Under the pieces are notes generated by a model. That model was not told where the DNA came from and searched no databases. It was given only the letters and a program-made list of their open reading frames with translations. From assembly GCA_050730835.1 (NCBI GenBank), contig JBOHNS010000044.1, positions 1 through 13,859 on the forward strand: DNA of 13,859 nucleotides, written 5' to 3'. Numbering within the stretch: position 1 is the stretch's first letter; the number at the start of each line of letters is the position of its first letter. This DNA is from JBOHNS01 sp050730835. Its GTDB lineage: Bacteria; Patescibacteriota; Saccharimonadia; Saccharimonadales; UBA4665. The position numbers were made by a program, and so were the translations under genes. Positions 1 to 4,914 of this stretch are shown piece after piece.

Positions 1-2
1 CC

Positions 3-14
3 AAGTATATACTT
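3..14 (+). promoter_or_regulatory. Antitoxin operator and -10 box (leaderless start)
   Basis: AAGTATATACTT is a perfect 12-bp palindrome. The -10-like TATACT (8-13) lies inside it, and its last base is 7 nt before the ATG at 21, so transcription would begin at or next to the start codon. RHH antitoxins usually repress their own operon through short palindromes like this, so this is a good candidate autoregulatory operator. The -35 region is outside the window. Confidence 0.5.
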
Positions 15-20
15 TTAAAT

Positions 21-299
21 ATGAAAACAGCCGTTATAAATGTTAAGATTGATCCGCATCTCAAGAAGAAGGTTCAGGCGCGCGCCAAACGACTGGGTGT
101 GCCGCTGAGCTATGTTGTGCACATGCAACTGCTTAATTTTTCTCGCGGCGAGGGCGTAGAGCTACCGCACGAGGTAATGACGCCGCACCTCGAGAAGTTA
201 ATTGCCGAAGCCGAACAAGAGATTGCCCGCGGCGAAGTTTCGCCGTCGTTTGACGCTAATGATACTGAAGGCATGAGGCGTTGGCTTGAAGCGCCTTGA
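21..299 (+). CDS. Ribbon-helix-helix antitoxin (RelB/DinJ-like)
   Basis: This 92-residue protein is the probable DNA-binding antitoxin of a type II toxin-antitoxin pair. Residues 3-44 fit an RHH fold: a short beta strand (AVINVKIDP), then two helices around LKKKVQARAKRLGVPLSYVV. The acidic C-terminal part (about 55-90) would wrap around and neutralise the toxin. Its TGA stop overlaps the toxin ATG by one base (TGATG), the coupling expected of such pairs. There is no Shine-Dalgarno site; a -10 box ends 7 nt before the ATG, so the mRNA is probably leaderless. It likely represses its own promoter through the palindrome at 3-14. The exact family (RelB, DinJ or another RHH) is inferred from layout and length. 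Confidence 0.8.
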   Translation: MKTAVINVKIDPHLKKKVQARAKRLGVPLSYVVHMQLLNFSRGEGVELPHEVMTPHLEKLIAEAEQEIARGEVSPSFDANDTEGMRRWLEAP

Positions 300-562
300 T
301 GACAATTAGATACTCGAAGCGTTTCCGCAAACAATTCAAAAAGCTTCGGCCAAAAGAAAAAGACAGGTTTTGGCAGCGCCTTGAGCTACTCAAAACCCGC
401 CCCTATGATAAACGATTAAATAATCATCTACTGTCTGGCGATTATGCACATATGCACAGTATCAATATTGGCGGCGATTTAAGGGCATTATTTAGTGAAG
501 CCGCCAATGGGCAAATTATAATTTTTGAACTCATTGGTACGCACGCCCAGCTTTATGGTTAG
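299..562 (+). CDS. YafQ-like mRNA interferase toxin
   Basis: This 87-residue toxin of the RelE superfamily probably cleaves mRNA on the ribosome. I chose ATG 299 over an in-frame TTG at 296 because the ATG overlaps the antitoxin stop as TGATG. The sequence follows YafQ closely: a basic N-terminal helix (KRFRKQFKKLRP), NNHLLSG with His43 where YafQ has its catalytic-region His (HPLxG), His53 in MHSINIGGDLRALF, and C-terminal GTHAQLY with His82 matching the YafQ GTHSDLF histidine. The key histidines are all present, so it looks intact and active. It is translated only after the antitoxin and is followed 5 bp later by a YjbR-family gene. Confidence 0.85.
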   Translation: MTIRYSKRFRKQFKKLRPKEKDRFWQRLELLKTRPYDKRLNNHLLSGDYAHMHSINIGGDLRALFSEAANGQIIIFELIGTHAQLYG

Positions 563-567
563 ACTTT

Positions 568-933
568 ATGGATCATAAAACCGTTGAAGATTATATTTTG
601 CAGTTTGCGGGCGCGCGGCTGGATTATCCGTTTGGCGAAGGCGTGGCGGTTTATAAAGTCGATGACCCAACGACCGGCTCAAGGCAAGCTAAAATGTTCG
701 CCTTGATTGCCGAAGGCAAACAGCCGCTCAACTTAAGTCTAAAATGCGATCCCAATTTGAGCCAGACTTTGCGCGAAAAATATGAAACGGTAATGCCGGG
801 ATACCACTTGAACAAAAAACACTGGAACACGATAATTCTGAGCGGGCAATTGAGCTGGCCGGAAATACAAGACCTAATCAACCATTCATACAATTTAGTC
901 AGCGGCCAAAATCAGTCCAACCAAAATTTATAA
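568..933 (+). CDS. MmcQ/YjbR family protein
   Basis: This 121-residue protein belongs to the MmcQ/YjbR (DUF419) family of small proteins with a double-wing, CyaY-like fold and no settled biochemical role. Family marks are YPFGEGVAVYKV near residues 20-31, KMFALIAEGKQPLNLSLKCDP at 42-62, and the signature PGYHLNKKHWNTI at 77-89. Length is normal for the family; only the last ten residues (Asn/Gln/Ser-rich) are unusual. It starts 5 bp after the YafQ-like toxin stop, has no visible Shine-Dalgarno site and no promoter of its own, so it is probably the third gene of that operon. A functional link to the toxin is not established and may be chance. Confidence 0.85.
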   Translation: MDHKTVEDYILQFAGARLDYPFGEGVAVYKVDDPTTGSRQAKMFALIAEGKQPLNLSLKCDPNLSQTLREKYETVMPGYHLNKKHWNTIILSGQLSWPEIQDLINHSYNLVSGQNQSNQNL

Positions 934-961
934 AATTAAAGTTTATTACAACATACTATTT

Positions 962-1222
962 TCATTTGCAAGAACCGTCCTTGCAAACAATAACTCTTTC
1001 TATTAAACCGCTAGCCTTGTGCTGGGCTTTGGACCATTCGTTCGCGTTGTCTAGAACCGTACCGGGATGATGAACCACCGCTTCGTAACTTGCTAGCGTA
1101 TTGAAATCAAAATCTGTAACTTCTGCCGCCACTTCTAAAATCACGTCTTTTCGCGCGTCCAGCCCGGTCATTTCGAGGTCAACCCATAATAGTTTAGTCG
1201 GCTTAACTGACTTATCAATCAT
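962..1222 (-). pseudogene. orn: Truncated oligoribonuclease (N-terminal half)
   Basis: The first 77 or so residues match oligoribonuclease, the DEDD-family 3'-5' exonuclease that clears 2-5 nt RNA. The ExoI motif LLWVDLEMTGLD (11-22, metal-binding Asp15 and Glu17) is present, as is the family segment QHKASGLIERV (67-77). The frame then leaves the family with IVCKDGSCK and stops at 86 residues, whereas Orn is about 180. ExoII and ExoIII, with the remaining catalytic Asp, Tyr/His and Asp residues, are missing and I do not see them nearby. The gene cannot encode a working exonuclease and is best called a remnant. No Shine-Dalgarno site precedes the ATG. Its 5' end is partly duplicated just upstream (1198-1289). 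Confidence 0.85.
965..987. repeat. Perfect inverted repeat at the orn truncation point
   Basis: TTTGCAAG (965-972) and CTTGCAAA (980-987) form a perfect 8-bp stem with a 7-nt loop. It covers the last codons of the truncated orn frame and lies 31 bp beyond the yjbR stop. It is not followed by a T-run on either strand, so a classic intrinsic terminator is doubtful. It may mark the rearrangement that removed the rest of orn. Confidence 0.5.
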
Positions 1223-1289
1223 AGTTTAGCTGGCCTGTCCTCCGAAGCCTCGGCGAAGGAGGATCGGCTTAGCGTGCTTATCAATCATA
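1198..1289. repeat. Palindromic element between 26-bp direct repeats of the orn 5' end
   Basis: Two copies of a 26-bp segment (1198-1223 and 1264-1289) match at 22 of 26 positions, including an exact 13-bp CTTATCAATCATA. Each encodes, on the minus strand, an ATG start and MIDK-x-x-KP. Between them lie 40 bp holding a palindrome: TCCTCC (1238-1243) pairs with GGAGGA (1258-1263), then a 3-bp mismatch, then GCC (1247-1249) pairs with GGC (1252-1254). The repeat period is 66 bp, so reading frame is kept. This looks like insertion of a small mobile palindrome with a long target duplication, or a local duplication. Confidence 0.65.
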
Positions 1290-1291
1290 AA

Positions 1292-1534
1292 TTAGAAGTC
1301 CTTGTAGGTTTGCTCGTCGCGCTTGGCAACCTGCAAAATTATATTTTGTTCGCCGGCATTTTGAAAGACAATTCTATATCGGCCAACCCGAACACGATAA
1401 ATGTTATTCGAGCCTTTAACCTTTTTTATGTCCAGCCCCTTGAGCTTATTAGCTTTTATCGCGTCGTTTGCTTCATCAATTGCTATTCGCTGTTTCAGTG
1501 GAACCTTGGCTAGCGCTTTATTTATTTTGTCCAT
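1292..1534 (-). CDS. RelE/ParE-superfamily toxin
   Basis: This 80-residue protein has the compact alpha-alpha-beta-beta-beta layout of RelE/ParE toxins: basic helices at 1-31, then the core YRVRVGRYRIVFQNAGEQ (46-63), IILQVAKRD (65-73) and the C-terminal TYKDF. The IYRVRVGRYRIVF strand and the final KR-x-x-x-x-Y are typical of RelE-type mRNA interferases. Its ATG lies inside the antitoxin gene, overlapping by 17 bp, so translation is coupled. Length is at the short end of normal (80-95). Whether it cuts mRNA (RelE) or poisons gyrase (ParE) cannot be settled here; the VxKR...Y ending leans to RelE. The duplicated orn start follows directly after its stop. Confidence 0.8.
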   Translation of the reverse strand: MDKINKALAKVPLKQRIAIDEANDAIKANKLKGLDIKKVKGSNNIYRVRVGRYRIVFQNAGEQNIILQVAKRDEQTYKDF

Positions 1535-1778
1535 TGAGTTTTTTTAGGCGCTCGCTAAATTCTTCCGCCGGCATTCCGCCGCCGGGTAAATCTCGGAAAT
1601 CGACGACTGTCTCCCACTCGCCTTCGTCGCCCCACTCGTCGACTATCCGCTGGCCTTTGATACGCCGGACTAGCGTCTCGCGGATAAAATCGCTGCGCGT
1701 GGCGTATTCGCCCCTGGCGGCGGCGTCAATTTTCTCCAAAAGCTTCGGCGGAAGTGATACATTAATCGTTTTAGTCAT
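1518..1778 (-). CDS. CopG/ParD-type RHH antitoxin
   Basis: This 86-residue antitoxin has an N-terminal RHH domain (residues 3-40: strand TINVSLP, helix PKLLEKIDAAARG, turn EYATRSD, helix FIRETLVRRI) typical of CopG/ParD repressors. The acidic and aromatic tail (47-80, with DEWGDEGEWETVVDF) is the likely toxin-binding part. It precedes and overlaps the RelE-like toxin by 17 bp. Its promoter has a perfect TTGACA -35 and the -10 ends 6 nt before the ATG, so the transcript is probably leaderless. GTATG half-sites overlap the -10 and suggest repression by its own product. Confidence 0.85.
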   Translation of the reverse strand: MTKTINVSLPPKLLEKIDAAARGEYATRSDFIRETLVRRIKGQRIVDEWGDEGEWETVVDFRDLPGGGMPAEEFSERLKKLNGQNK

Positions 1779-1813
1779 ACATAAATTGTATGCTTTTTGT
1801 ATGTTAATGTCAA
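1776..1813 (-). promoter_or_regulatory. RHH/RelE operon promoter with half-site operators
   Basis: On the minus strand, TTGACA (plus positions 1808-1813), a 17-bp spacer and TACAAT (1785-1790) make a near-consensus promoter. The -10 ends 6 nt before the ATG at 1778, so the start of transcription falls on the start codon. On the plus strand, GTATG occurs at 1788-1792 and 1799-1803, exactly 11 bp apart, with the inverse CATAC at 1776-1780. Half-sites one helical turn apart are what CopG-like dimers bind. Confidence 0.7.
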
Positions 1814-1833
1814 ACTTTCAGCTACTCTGCTTG

Positions 1834-2400
1834 TTAGCGGGCGACCTTTAGGGCGCTAGCGTACCATGCTAGGCTTTCTAACACGGCTTTGACGGATTGT
1901 GCTGGAGCGCTTAAATCTTCGCTAGCTTCGCCGTCCCCATCGATTTTTGATCCAATTTGGTCTAGCAAAAACGCGGCCGTTGGAACGGAAACGGCTTGCA
2001 AGCCCGGCAAAGCAATCCGCAAAGTTGCAATTGCTTGGGCGCCGCCGGATGAGCCGTGGCCGACTAGCGCGACCGGCTTTTTAGCCATTTGAAAATCGAC
2101 GAAATCCAGCGCGTTTTTCAATACCGCCGGTGTGCTGCGGTTGTATTCCGGCGTTACTAGCACGTAACCATCGGCCTCGGCTAGCTTTTCTAGCCATTTT
2201 TTTGCTTCGGGGTTTGGCTGACGATCGGGGTTAAATTGCGGCGAAATCGCTTCATCAAATAGCGGCAAATTATAATCTTGAAGGTCGATTAATTCGACTG
2301 CCGTATCAGCCAAATCCGTCGCCTGCTGCGCCACCCATTTGGCAATCCGATGGCTGACCCGACTCGGCCGCGTCGAGCCAATAATAATTTGTAATTTCAT
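1834..2400 (-). CDS. NAD(P)H-dependent FMN reductase
   Basis: This 188-residue flavodoxin-like enzyme belongs to the NADPH-dependent FMN reductase family (SsuE/ChrR/ArsH type), which passes electrons from NAD(P)H to bound FMN and on to quinones, azo dyes or metals. The FMN phosphate loop is GSTRPSR (8-14). The family segment TPEYNRSTPAVLKNALD (83-99) and the glycine-rich GHGSSGGAQA (114-123) are both present. I chose ATG 2400, not the in-frame ATG at 2415, because TCCTCC at 2408-2413 gives a perfect GGAGGA Shine-Dalgarno 7 nt upstream that overlaps the earlier ATG. It is divergent from an HxlR regulator, a frequent pairing for quinone or electrophile-induced reductases. The substrate is not known. 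Confidence 0.9.
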   Translation of the reverse strand: MKLQIIIGSTRPSRVSHRIAKWVAQQATDLADTAVELIDLQDYNLPLFDEAISPQFNPDRQPNPEAKKWLEKLAEADGYVLVTPEYNRSTPAVLKNALDFVDFQMAKKPVALVGHGSSGGAQAIATLRIALPGLQAVSVPTAAFLLDQIGSKIDGDGEASEDLSAPAQSVKAVLESLAWYASALKVAR

Positions 2401-2443
2401 TTTAAAATCCTCCATTTATGATATACTTTATATAGTAATATTA

Positions 2444-2471
2444 ATTATAAAGCAGTGCTATATTTTGTAAA
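2444..2471 (-). promoter_or_regulatory. FMN reductase promoter with operator palindrome
   Basis: On the minus strand, TTTACA (plus 2466-2471), a 16-bp spacer and a perfect TATAAT (2444-2449) form a strong promoter, giving a leader of about 37 nt that carries the GGAGGA site. An interrupted palindrome centred on 2455 (2447-2463; AGCA/TGCT core, outer ATA/TAT) fills the spacer and overlaps the -10. A repressor bound there, most likely the divergent HxlR protein, would block transcription. Confidence 0.65.
2456..2464 (+). promoter_or_regulatory. Extended -10 for hxlR
   Basis: TGCTATATT is an extended -10 (TG-n-TATATT) on the plus strand. No good -35 is visible, as is common for extended -10 promoters. 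It shares the palindrome centred on 2455 with the divergent FMN-reductase promoter, so one bound repressor would cover both. Transcription would start near 2471, just ahead of the small frame at 2479. Confidence 0.45.
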
Positions 2472-2478
2472 GTAAATT

Positions 2479-2574
2479 ATGAAAACTTTAGACAGATTGC
2501 ATTTCCGAGTCCAAAACCGCCTGGCTCGAGCCAGTTTGTTTGAAATGGCGCGAAGCGCACGGAGCCGTATATGA
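2479..2574 (+). CDS. Possible 31-codon leader frame ahead of hxlR
   Basis: This short frame runs ATG AAA ACT TTA to TGA, and its stop overlaps the hxlR start as ATGA (2571-2574), a classic coupling layout. It begins about 8 nt after the predicted hxlR transcription start and has no Shine-Dalgarno site. The first ten or so codons (MKTLDRLHFR) precede the palindromic element and the rest lie in it. It may be a leader peptide, or the original start of hxlR cut off by insertion of the element. There is no protein-level support. Confidence 0.35.
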   Translation: MKTLDRLHFRVQNRLARASLFEMARSARSRI

Positions 2575-2680
2575 GATACGGCGCAGCAGCATCGCAAGCC
2601 ATTTCGGACAAAATGGCCGACAAGCCGGCGAAGTTTGCGGCTTCGCCGCGAAATTTGTCGGCTGGCCAGGCGGTTTTGGA
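2510..2680. mobile_element. 171-bp multi-hairpin element with terminal inverted repeats (MITE-like)
   Basis: The ends are perfect 16-bp inverted repeats: TCCAAAACCGCCTGGC at 2510-2525 and its exact complement at 2665-2680. Inside are two further hairpins. Hairpin A pairs 2535-2549 with 2598-2612 (13 of 15, including GAAATGGC/GCCATTTC) and GCCGTAT 2564-2570 with ATACGGC 2576-2582. Hairpin B pairs 2623-2641 with 2645-2663, with one mismatch, three G-T pairs and a 3-nt loop. The whole would fold as a closed two-arm structure. No clear target-site duplication is visible. It covers the hxlR start and its first 36 codons, an Ala-rich stretch foreign to the HxlR fold. Confidence 0.7.
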
Positions 2681-2987
2681 GCCGAAAGTCGGCTGCATCG
2701 CCGCGGCTATGGCAATTATCGGCAGCAAATGGACGGCGCTAATTTTGCGCGATTTATCGAGCGGGCCGAAGCGTTTCTGCGAGCTGGAACGCTCAAGCGG
2801 CAACATCAACCCACGCACCCTGTCCAAGCGCCTGGACGAGCTGGAATCTCGCGCCATCATCAAAAAACAAACTGCCACTCAGTGTCCGGGGCACAGCCAC
2901 TACGCGCTAACCAAAAAAGGCCAAGACCTAGTCCCCGTTCTCAAACAAATGGCCGCCTGGGGCGACAAATATTCGCTGAAAAATTAA
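2571..2987 (+). CDS. HxlR-family transcriptional regulator
   Basis: Residues 40-138 form an HxlR winged helix-turn-helix: conserved Cys42, then IIGSKWTALILRDLSSGPKRFCEL (49-72), the recognition helix region NINPRTLSKRLDELE, the wing, and HYALTKKGQDLVPVLKQMAAWG. HxlR proteins are dimeric, often cysteine-redox-sensing, local repressors. The divergent FMN reductase, with a palindrome between the genes, is the likely target. GGAG at 2561-2564 is 6 nt before ATG 2571, which supports this start. The first 36 residues are encoded within the palindromic element, are Ala/Lys-rich and have no HxlR counterpart, so the N-terminus appears to be newly acquired; family members usually have only a short stretch before the Cys. 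The start codon sits in the loop of a 7-bp stem. Confidence 0.85.
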   Translation: MRYGAAASQAISDKMADKPAKFAASPRNLSAGQAVLEPKVGCIAAAMAIIGSKWTALILRDLSSGPKRFCELERSSGNINPRTLSKRLDELESRAIIKKQTATQCPGHSHYALTKKGQDLVPVLKQMAAWGDKYSLKN

Positions 2988-3124
2988 ATCAACTACACGG
3001 CCTAGTATCAAAAGAAAACATTACAAATTGTACCCGATCGAGTCAAAAATGAGACGCGGATTAAAAATATAAAGTTAAATAAATTATTGAATTTAAAAAT
3101 ATTTAAGCTATAAAAACTTCAAGC

Positions 3125-3153
3125 TTGAGATTTGCTGAAAGGCGGTTTATACT
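3125..3153 (+). promoter_or_regulatory. Promoter of the TM-helix protein gene
   Basis: TTGAGA (3125-3130), a 17-bp spacer and TATACT (3148-3153) make a good sigma-70-type promoter 31 bp before the GTG start. A GGAGG Shine-Dalgarno (3174-3178) follows. The rest of the 2988-3184 gap is AT-rich and I see no terminator or RNA gene in it. Confidence 0.65.
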
Positions 3154-3184
3154 GGCTTTATAAGCTATGGATTGGAGGTAGCAG

Positions 3185-3928
3185 GTGTTTGGGTTTGATT
3201 TTAGCCAGAGTTTCAATAACGTGTTGAACCAGTTTGTGCAGTGGATTCCCAATATTGTGGAATTTATTGTGGTGATTATTTTGGGCTACTTTGTGGCGCT
3301 GATTGCCGGCTGGATTGTTAAAAAAGTTTTGCATCTGGCAAAGCTTGATTATTATTTGGAGCGCGGCGTAGTTGGCGATTGGGTGACTGGCGCTGTCGGT
3401 CGGCCGTCCAAGTTTATTGGCAAAATCGGTTTTTGGGTGGTTTGGTTCGGCTCGGTTGGCGTGGCGGCATCGCTGGCTAATTTGCCGCTGGTCGGCAATT
3501 TGGTTTCGACGGTCTATAATTACTTGCCGAATGTGCTATCGGCGCTATTTATTTTCGTGGCCGCGGCCATTATTTCGGCAGTGGTTAATAATATCGTCAA
3601 GCGCGTCATGGGCGACACGCCGACTGGCAAAATTTTGTCCAGCATCGTACCCGTTTTAGTGATGAGTATTTCCGGCTTTGCAATTTTAAACGCGCTCAAA
3701 ATTTCGCCGCAAATCGTGCAAATAACTTATGCTGCGCTGATGGGTTCGCTAGCGCTTGGCCTAGCTCTAGCCTTTGGTCTGGGCGGCCGCGAAGTCGCTA
3801 GCCGCATCCTGGACGATGCCTATAAAAGCGGTCAAAAACAATCTAGGCAAGTTAAAAAAGACTTTCAAAAAGGCTCCGAACAAGGCAAAAAAGAATTCAA
3901 AAAATTCCAAGACAGCAAAAAATCCTAA
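3185..3928 (+). CDS. Conserved TM-helix repeat membrane protein (CmpX/small-conductance-channel-like)
   Basis: This 247-residue inner-membrane protein has about five hydrophobic segments (roughly 24-47, 79-98, 114-136, 150-170, 176-200). The segments near 114-136 and 176-200 resemble the conserved TM-helix repeat (Pfam TM_helix), and ALAFGLGGREVASRIL (195-209) is the hallmark that links this family with the pore helix of MscS-type mechanosensitive channels. No MscS beta domain follows; instead there is a highly charged Lys/Gln-rich tail (212-247). Start: GTG 3185 with GGAGG 6 nt upstream, the best ribosome site in the window. It is monocistronic, with its own promoter and a terminator. Channel function is inference from family resemblance. 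Confidence 0.8.
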   Translation: MFGFDFSQSFNNVLNQFVQWIPNIVEFIVVIILGYFVALIAGWIVKKVLHLAKLDYYLERGVVGDWVTGAVGRPSKFIGKIGFWVVWFGSVGVAASLANLPLVGNLVSTVYNYLPNVLSALFIFVAAAIISAVVNNIVKRVMGDTPTGKILSSIVPVLVMSISGFAILNALKISPQIVQITYAALMGSLALGLALAFGLGGREVASRILDDAYKSGQKQSRQVKKDFQKGSEQGKKEFKKFQDSKKS

Positions 3929-3952
3929 GCTAGCTAAAAGCTAGGACTAATT

Positions 3953-3984
3953 AAAAACCGGTTGGGATCACAAGCCGGTTTTTT
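3953..3984. terminator. Bidirectional intrinsic terminator
   Basis: AAAAACCGG (3953-3961) pairs with CCGGTTTTT (3975-3983), with further inner pairs, and runs into a T-tract on the plus strand; the A-run on the left gives T's on the minus strand. It serves the plus-strand TM-helix gene and the converging minus-strand operon ending at 4003. A second small hairpin (CTAGCT 3930-3935 with AGCTAG 3939-3944) precedes it. Confidence 0.85.
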
Positions 3985-4002
3985 AATTTTCTTATTAGTT
4001 AG

Positions 4003-4386
4003 TTAGCCCCGCCACCAAGCCACTAGGCTAGCGCCTATATCGGGCTGGCAATTGACGATAATTTGTTTATATTTGCCGGACTTCATAGTTACTATTAACG
4101 CGTTTTTAGCGCCAAAACCGCCGATGGCCGTAAAACCCTTCGGCCGGCGCAAATATAAAAACAGCCATTCGTGGGTTTTAACTACGCGAAACCGCCCGGC
4201 GTAGAGCCATTTGCTAGCGCCCGTGCCGCCCAGGCGCAGCGCCCGGTCTCTGTCAAAAAATTCGGGCGTCCACTCAAGGTTTTCAATCTCGCTCCGCGGC
4301 AAAACTAGCCGCATTTTTAGCGCCCAAAGCCGCTCCCAGCCTTTTAGCTCGATAGTTAAATTATCTTCGTTTGCTACAAATCTCAC
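4003..4386 (-). CDS. PH-like conserved hypothetical protein
   Basis: This 127-residue soluble protein has no signal peptide and alternates beta strands with a final helix. The order resembles small bacterial PH-like hypothetical proteins common in actinobacteria: an opening strand with TIELKGWERLWALK (11-24), a VLPRSEIENLEW strand (28-39), an RLGGTG turn (51-56), an AGRF strand (63-66), an LRRPKGFTAIGG loop (79-90), then NALIVTMKSGKYKQIIV (95-111), where such proteins have a valine-rich strand before a C-terminal helix. No catalytic residues stand out. It starts 3 bp after the upstream msrB stop, so it is the last gene of that transcript. The family call comes from pattern recognition only. 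Confidence 0.6.
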   Translation of the reverse strand: MRFVANEDNLTIELKGWERLWALKMRLVLPRSEIENLEWTPEFFDRDRALRLGGTGASKWLYAGRFRVVKTHEWLFLYLRRPKGFTAIGGFGAKNALIVTMKSGKYKQIIVNCQPDIGASLVAWWRG

Positions 4387-4389
4387 GCG

Positions 4390-4809
4390 CTAAAGCTTTC
4401 GTCTTAAACTACTTTTGTTAAAGTCCAGCGCGCCGGAATTTATGCAGTAATGCTTACCGTTAGGCGAATCGTCGGCGTCGAACAGGTGGCCCAAGTGGCC
4501 GCCGCAGTTTTTGCAGGTGACTTCGGTGCGCTGCATCGACAAATCGTTGTCCGGCGTTAGCTCGACCGCGTCGTTACTAGCGGCTTCACTAAAACTCGGC
4601 CAGCCGACTAGCCCCGGCGTGGTCGATTCGTACTTATTTTTGCTGGTAAAAATCACGTTGCCGCAAGCGGCGCAGGTGTAATCGCCGTTTTCGTTGTGGT
4701 CTAAGAACTTGCCCGTGCCCGGCGTTTCGGTGCCCTTGCCGCGCAAAATTTGGTACTGCTCGGGCGTTAATTTATGCTTCCATTCTTCGTCTGTCATTTG
4801 TTTAGTCAT
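4390..4809 (-). CDS. msrB: Peptide methionine-R-sulfoxide reductase (paralogue 1)
   Basis: This 139-residue enzyme reduces methionine-R-sulfoxide in proteins. The zinc-binding pairs are Cys46/Cys49 and Cys99/Cys102, GGHLGHLF spans 103-110, and the catalytic Cys122 lies in HYCINSGALDF. The segment before GWPSF (69-73) reads ESTTPGLVGWPSF instead of the usual SGTGWPSF, an insertion of about four residues beside the active site that the neighbouring paralogue lacks. No resolving Cys is visible at the usual position, so recycling may use thioredoxin directly. AGGAGG lies 4 nt before the ATG, and an extended -10 at 4851-4859 gives it a promoter separate from paralogue 2. The N-terminus (EEWKHKLTPEQYQILRGKGTE) is intact. 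No signal peptide, so it is cytoplasmic. Confidence 0.92.
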   Translation of the reverse strand: MTKQMTDEEWKHKLTPEQYQILRGKGTETPGTGKFLDHNENGDYTCAACGNVIFTSKNKYESTTPGLVGWPSFSEAASNDAVELTPDNDLSMQRTEVTCKNCGGHLGHLFDADDSPNGKHYCINSGALDFNKSSLRRKL

Positions 4810-4850
4810 AAAACCTCCTTTAATTTATCTTTGTTGCCAAGCTTATTAAA

Positions 4851-4859
4851 ATTATAGCA
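4851..4859 (-). promoter_or_regulatory. Extended -10 promoter for msrB paralogue 1
   Basis: On the minus strand TGCTATAAT is a perfect extended -10 (TG-n-TATAAT) about 42 bp before the msrB start; the -35 is weak. It lies in the 105-bp gap between the two msrB genes, so the downstream msrB and the PH-like gene can be expressed apart from argS and the first msrB. Confidence 0.6.
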
Positions 4860-4914
4860 AAACGACTAAAATTTTTGGCGATGTCGCTTTTTATAAATCA
4901 GCGCGGCTCGAGTA

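Noticed and set aside
2540..3052. A 170-codon plus-strand frame over hxlR
   Set aside because: It is a shadow of the HxlR frame with no recognisable domain and no ribosome site; the 2571 frame contains the complete HxlR motif set.
2988..3184. Search for an RNA gene or riboswitch in the longest intergenic gap
   Set aside because: AT-rich with a promoter and ribosome site at its right end; no tRNA fold or conserved leader structure recognised.
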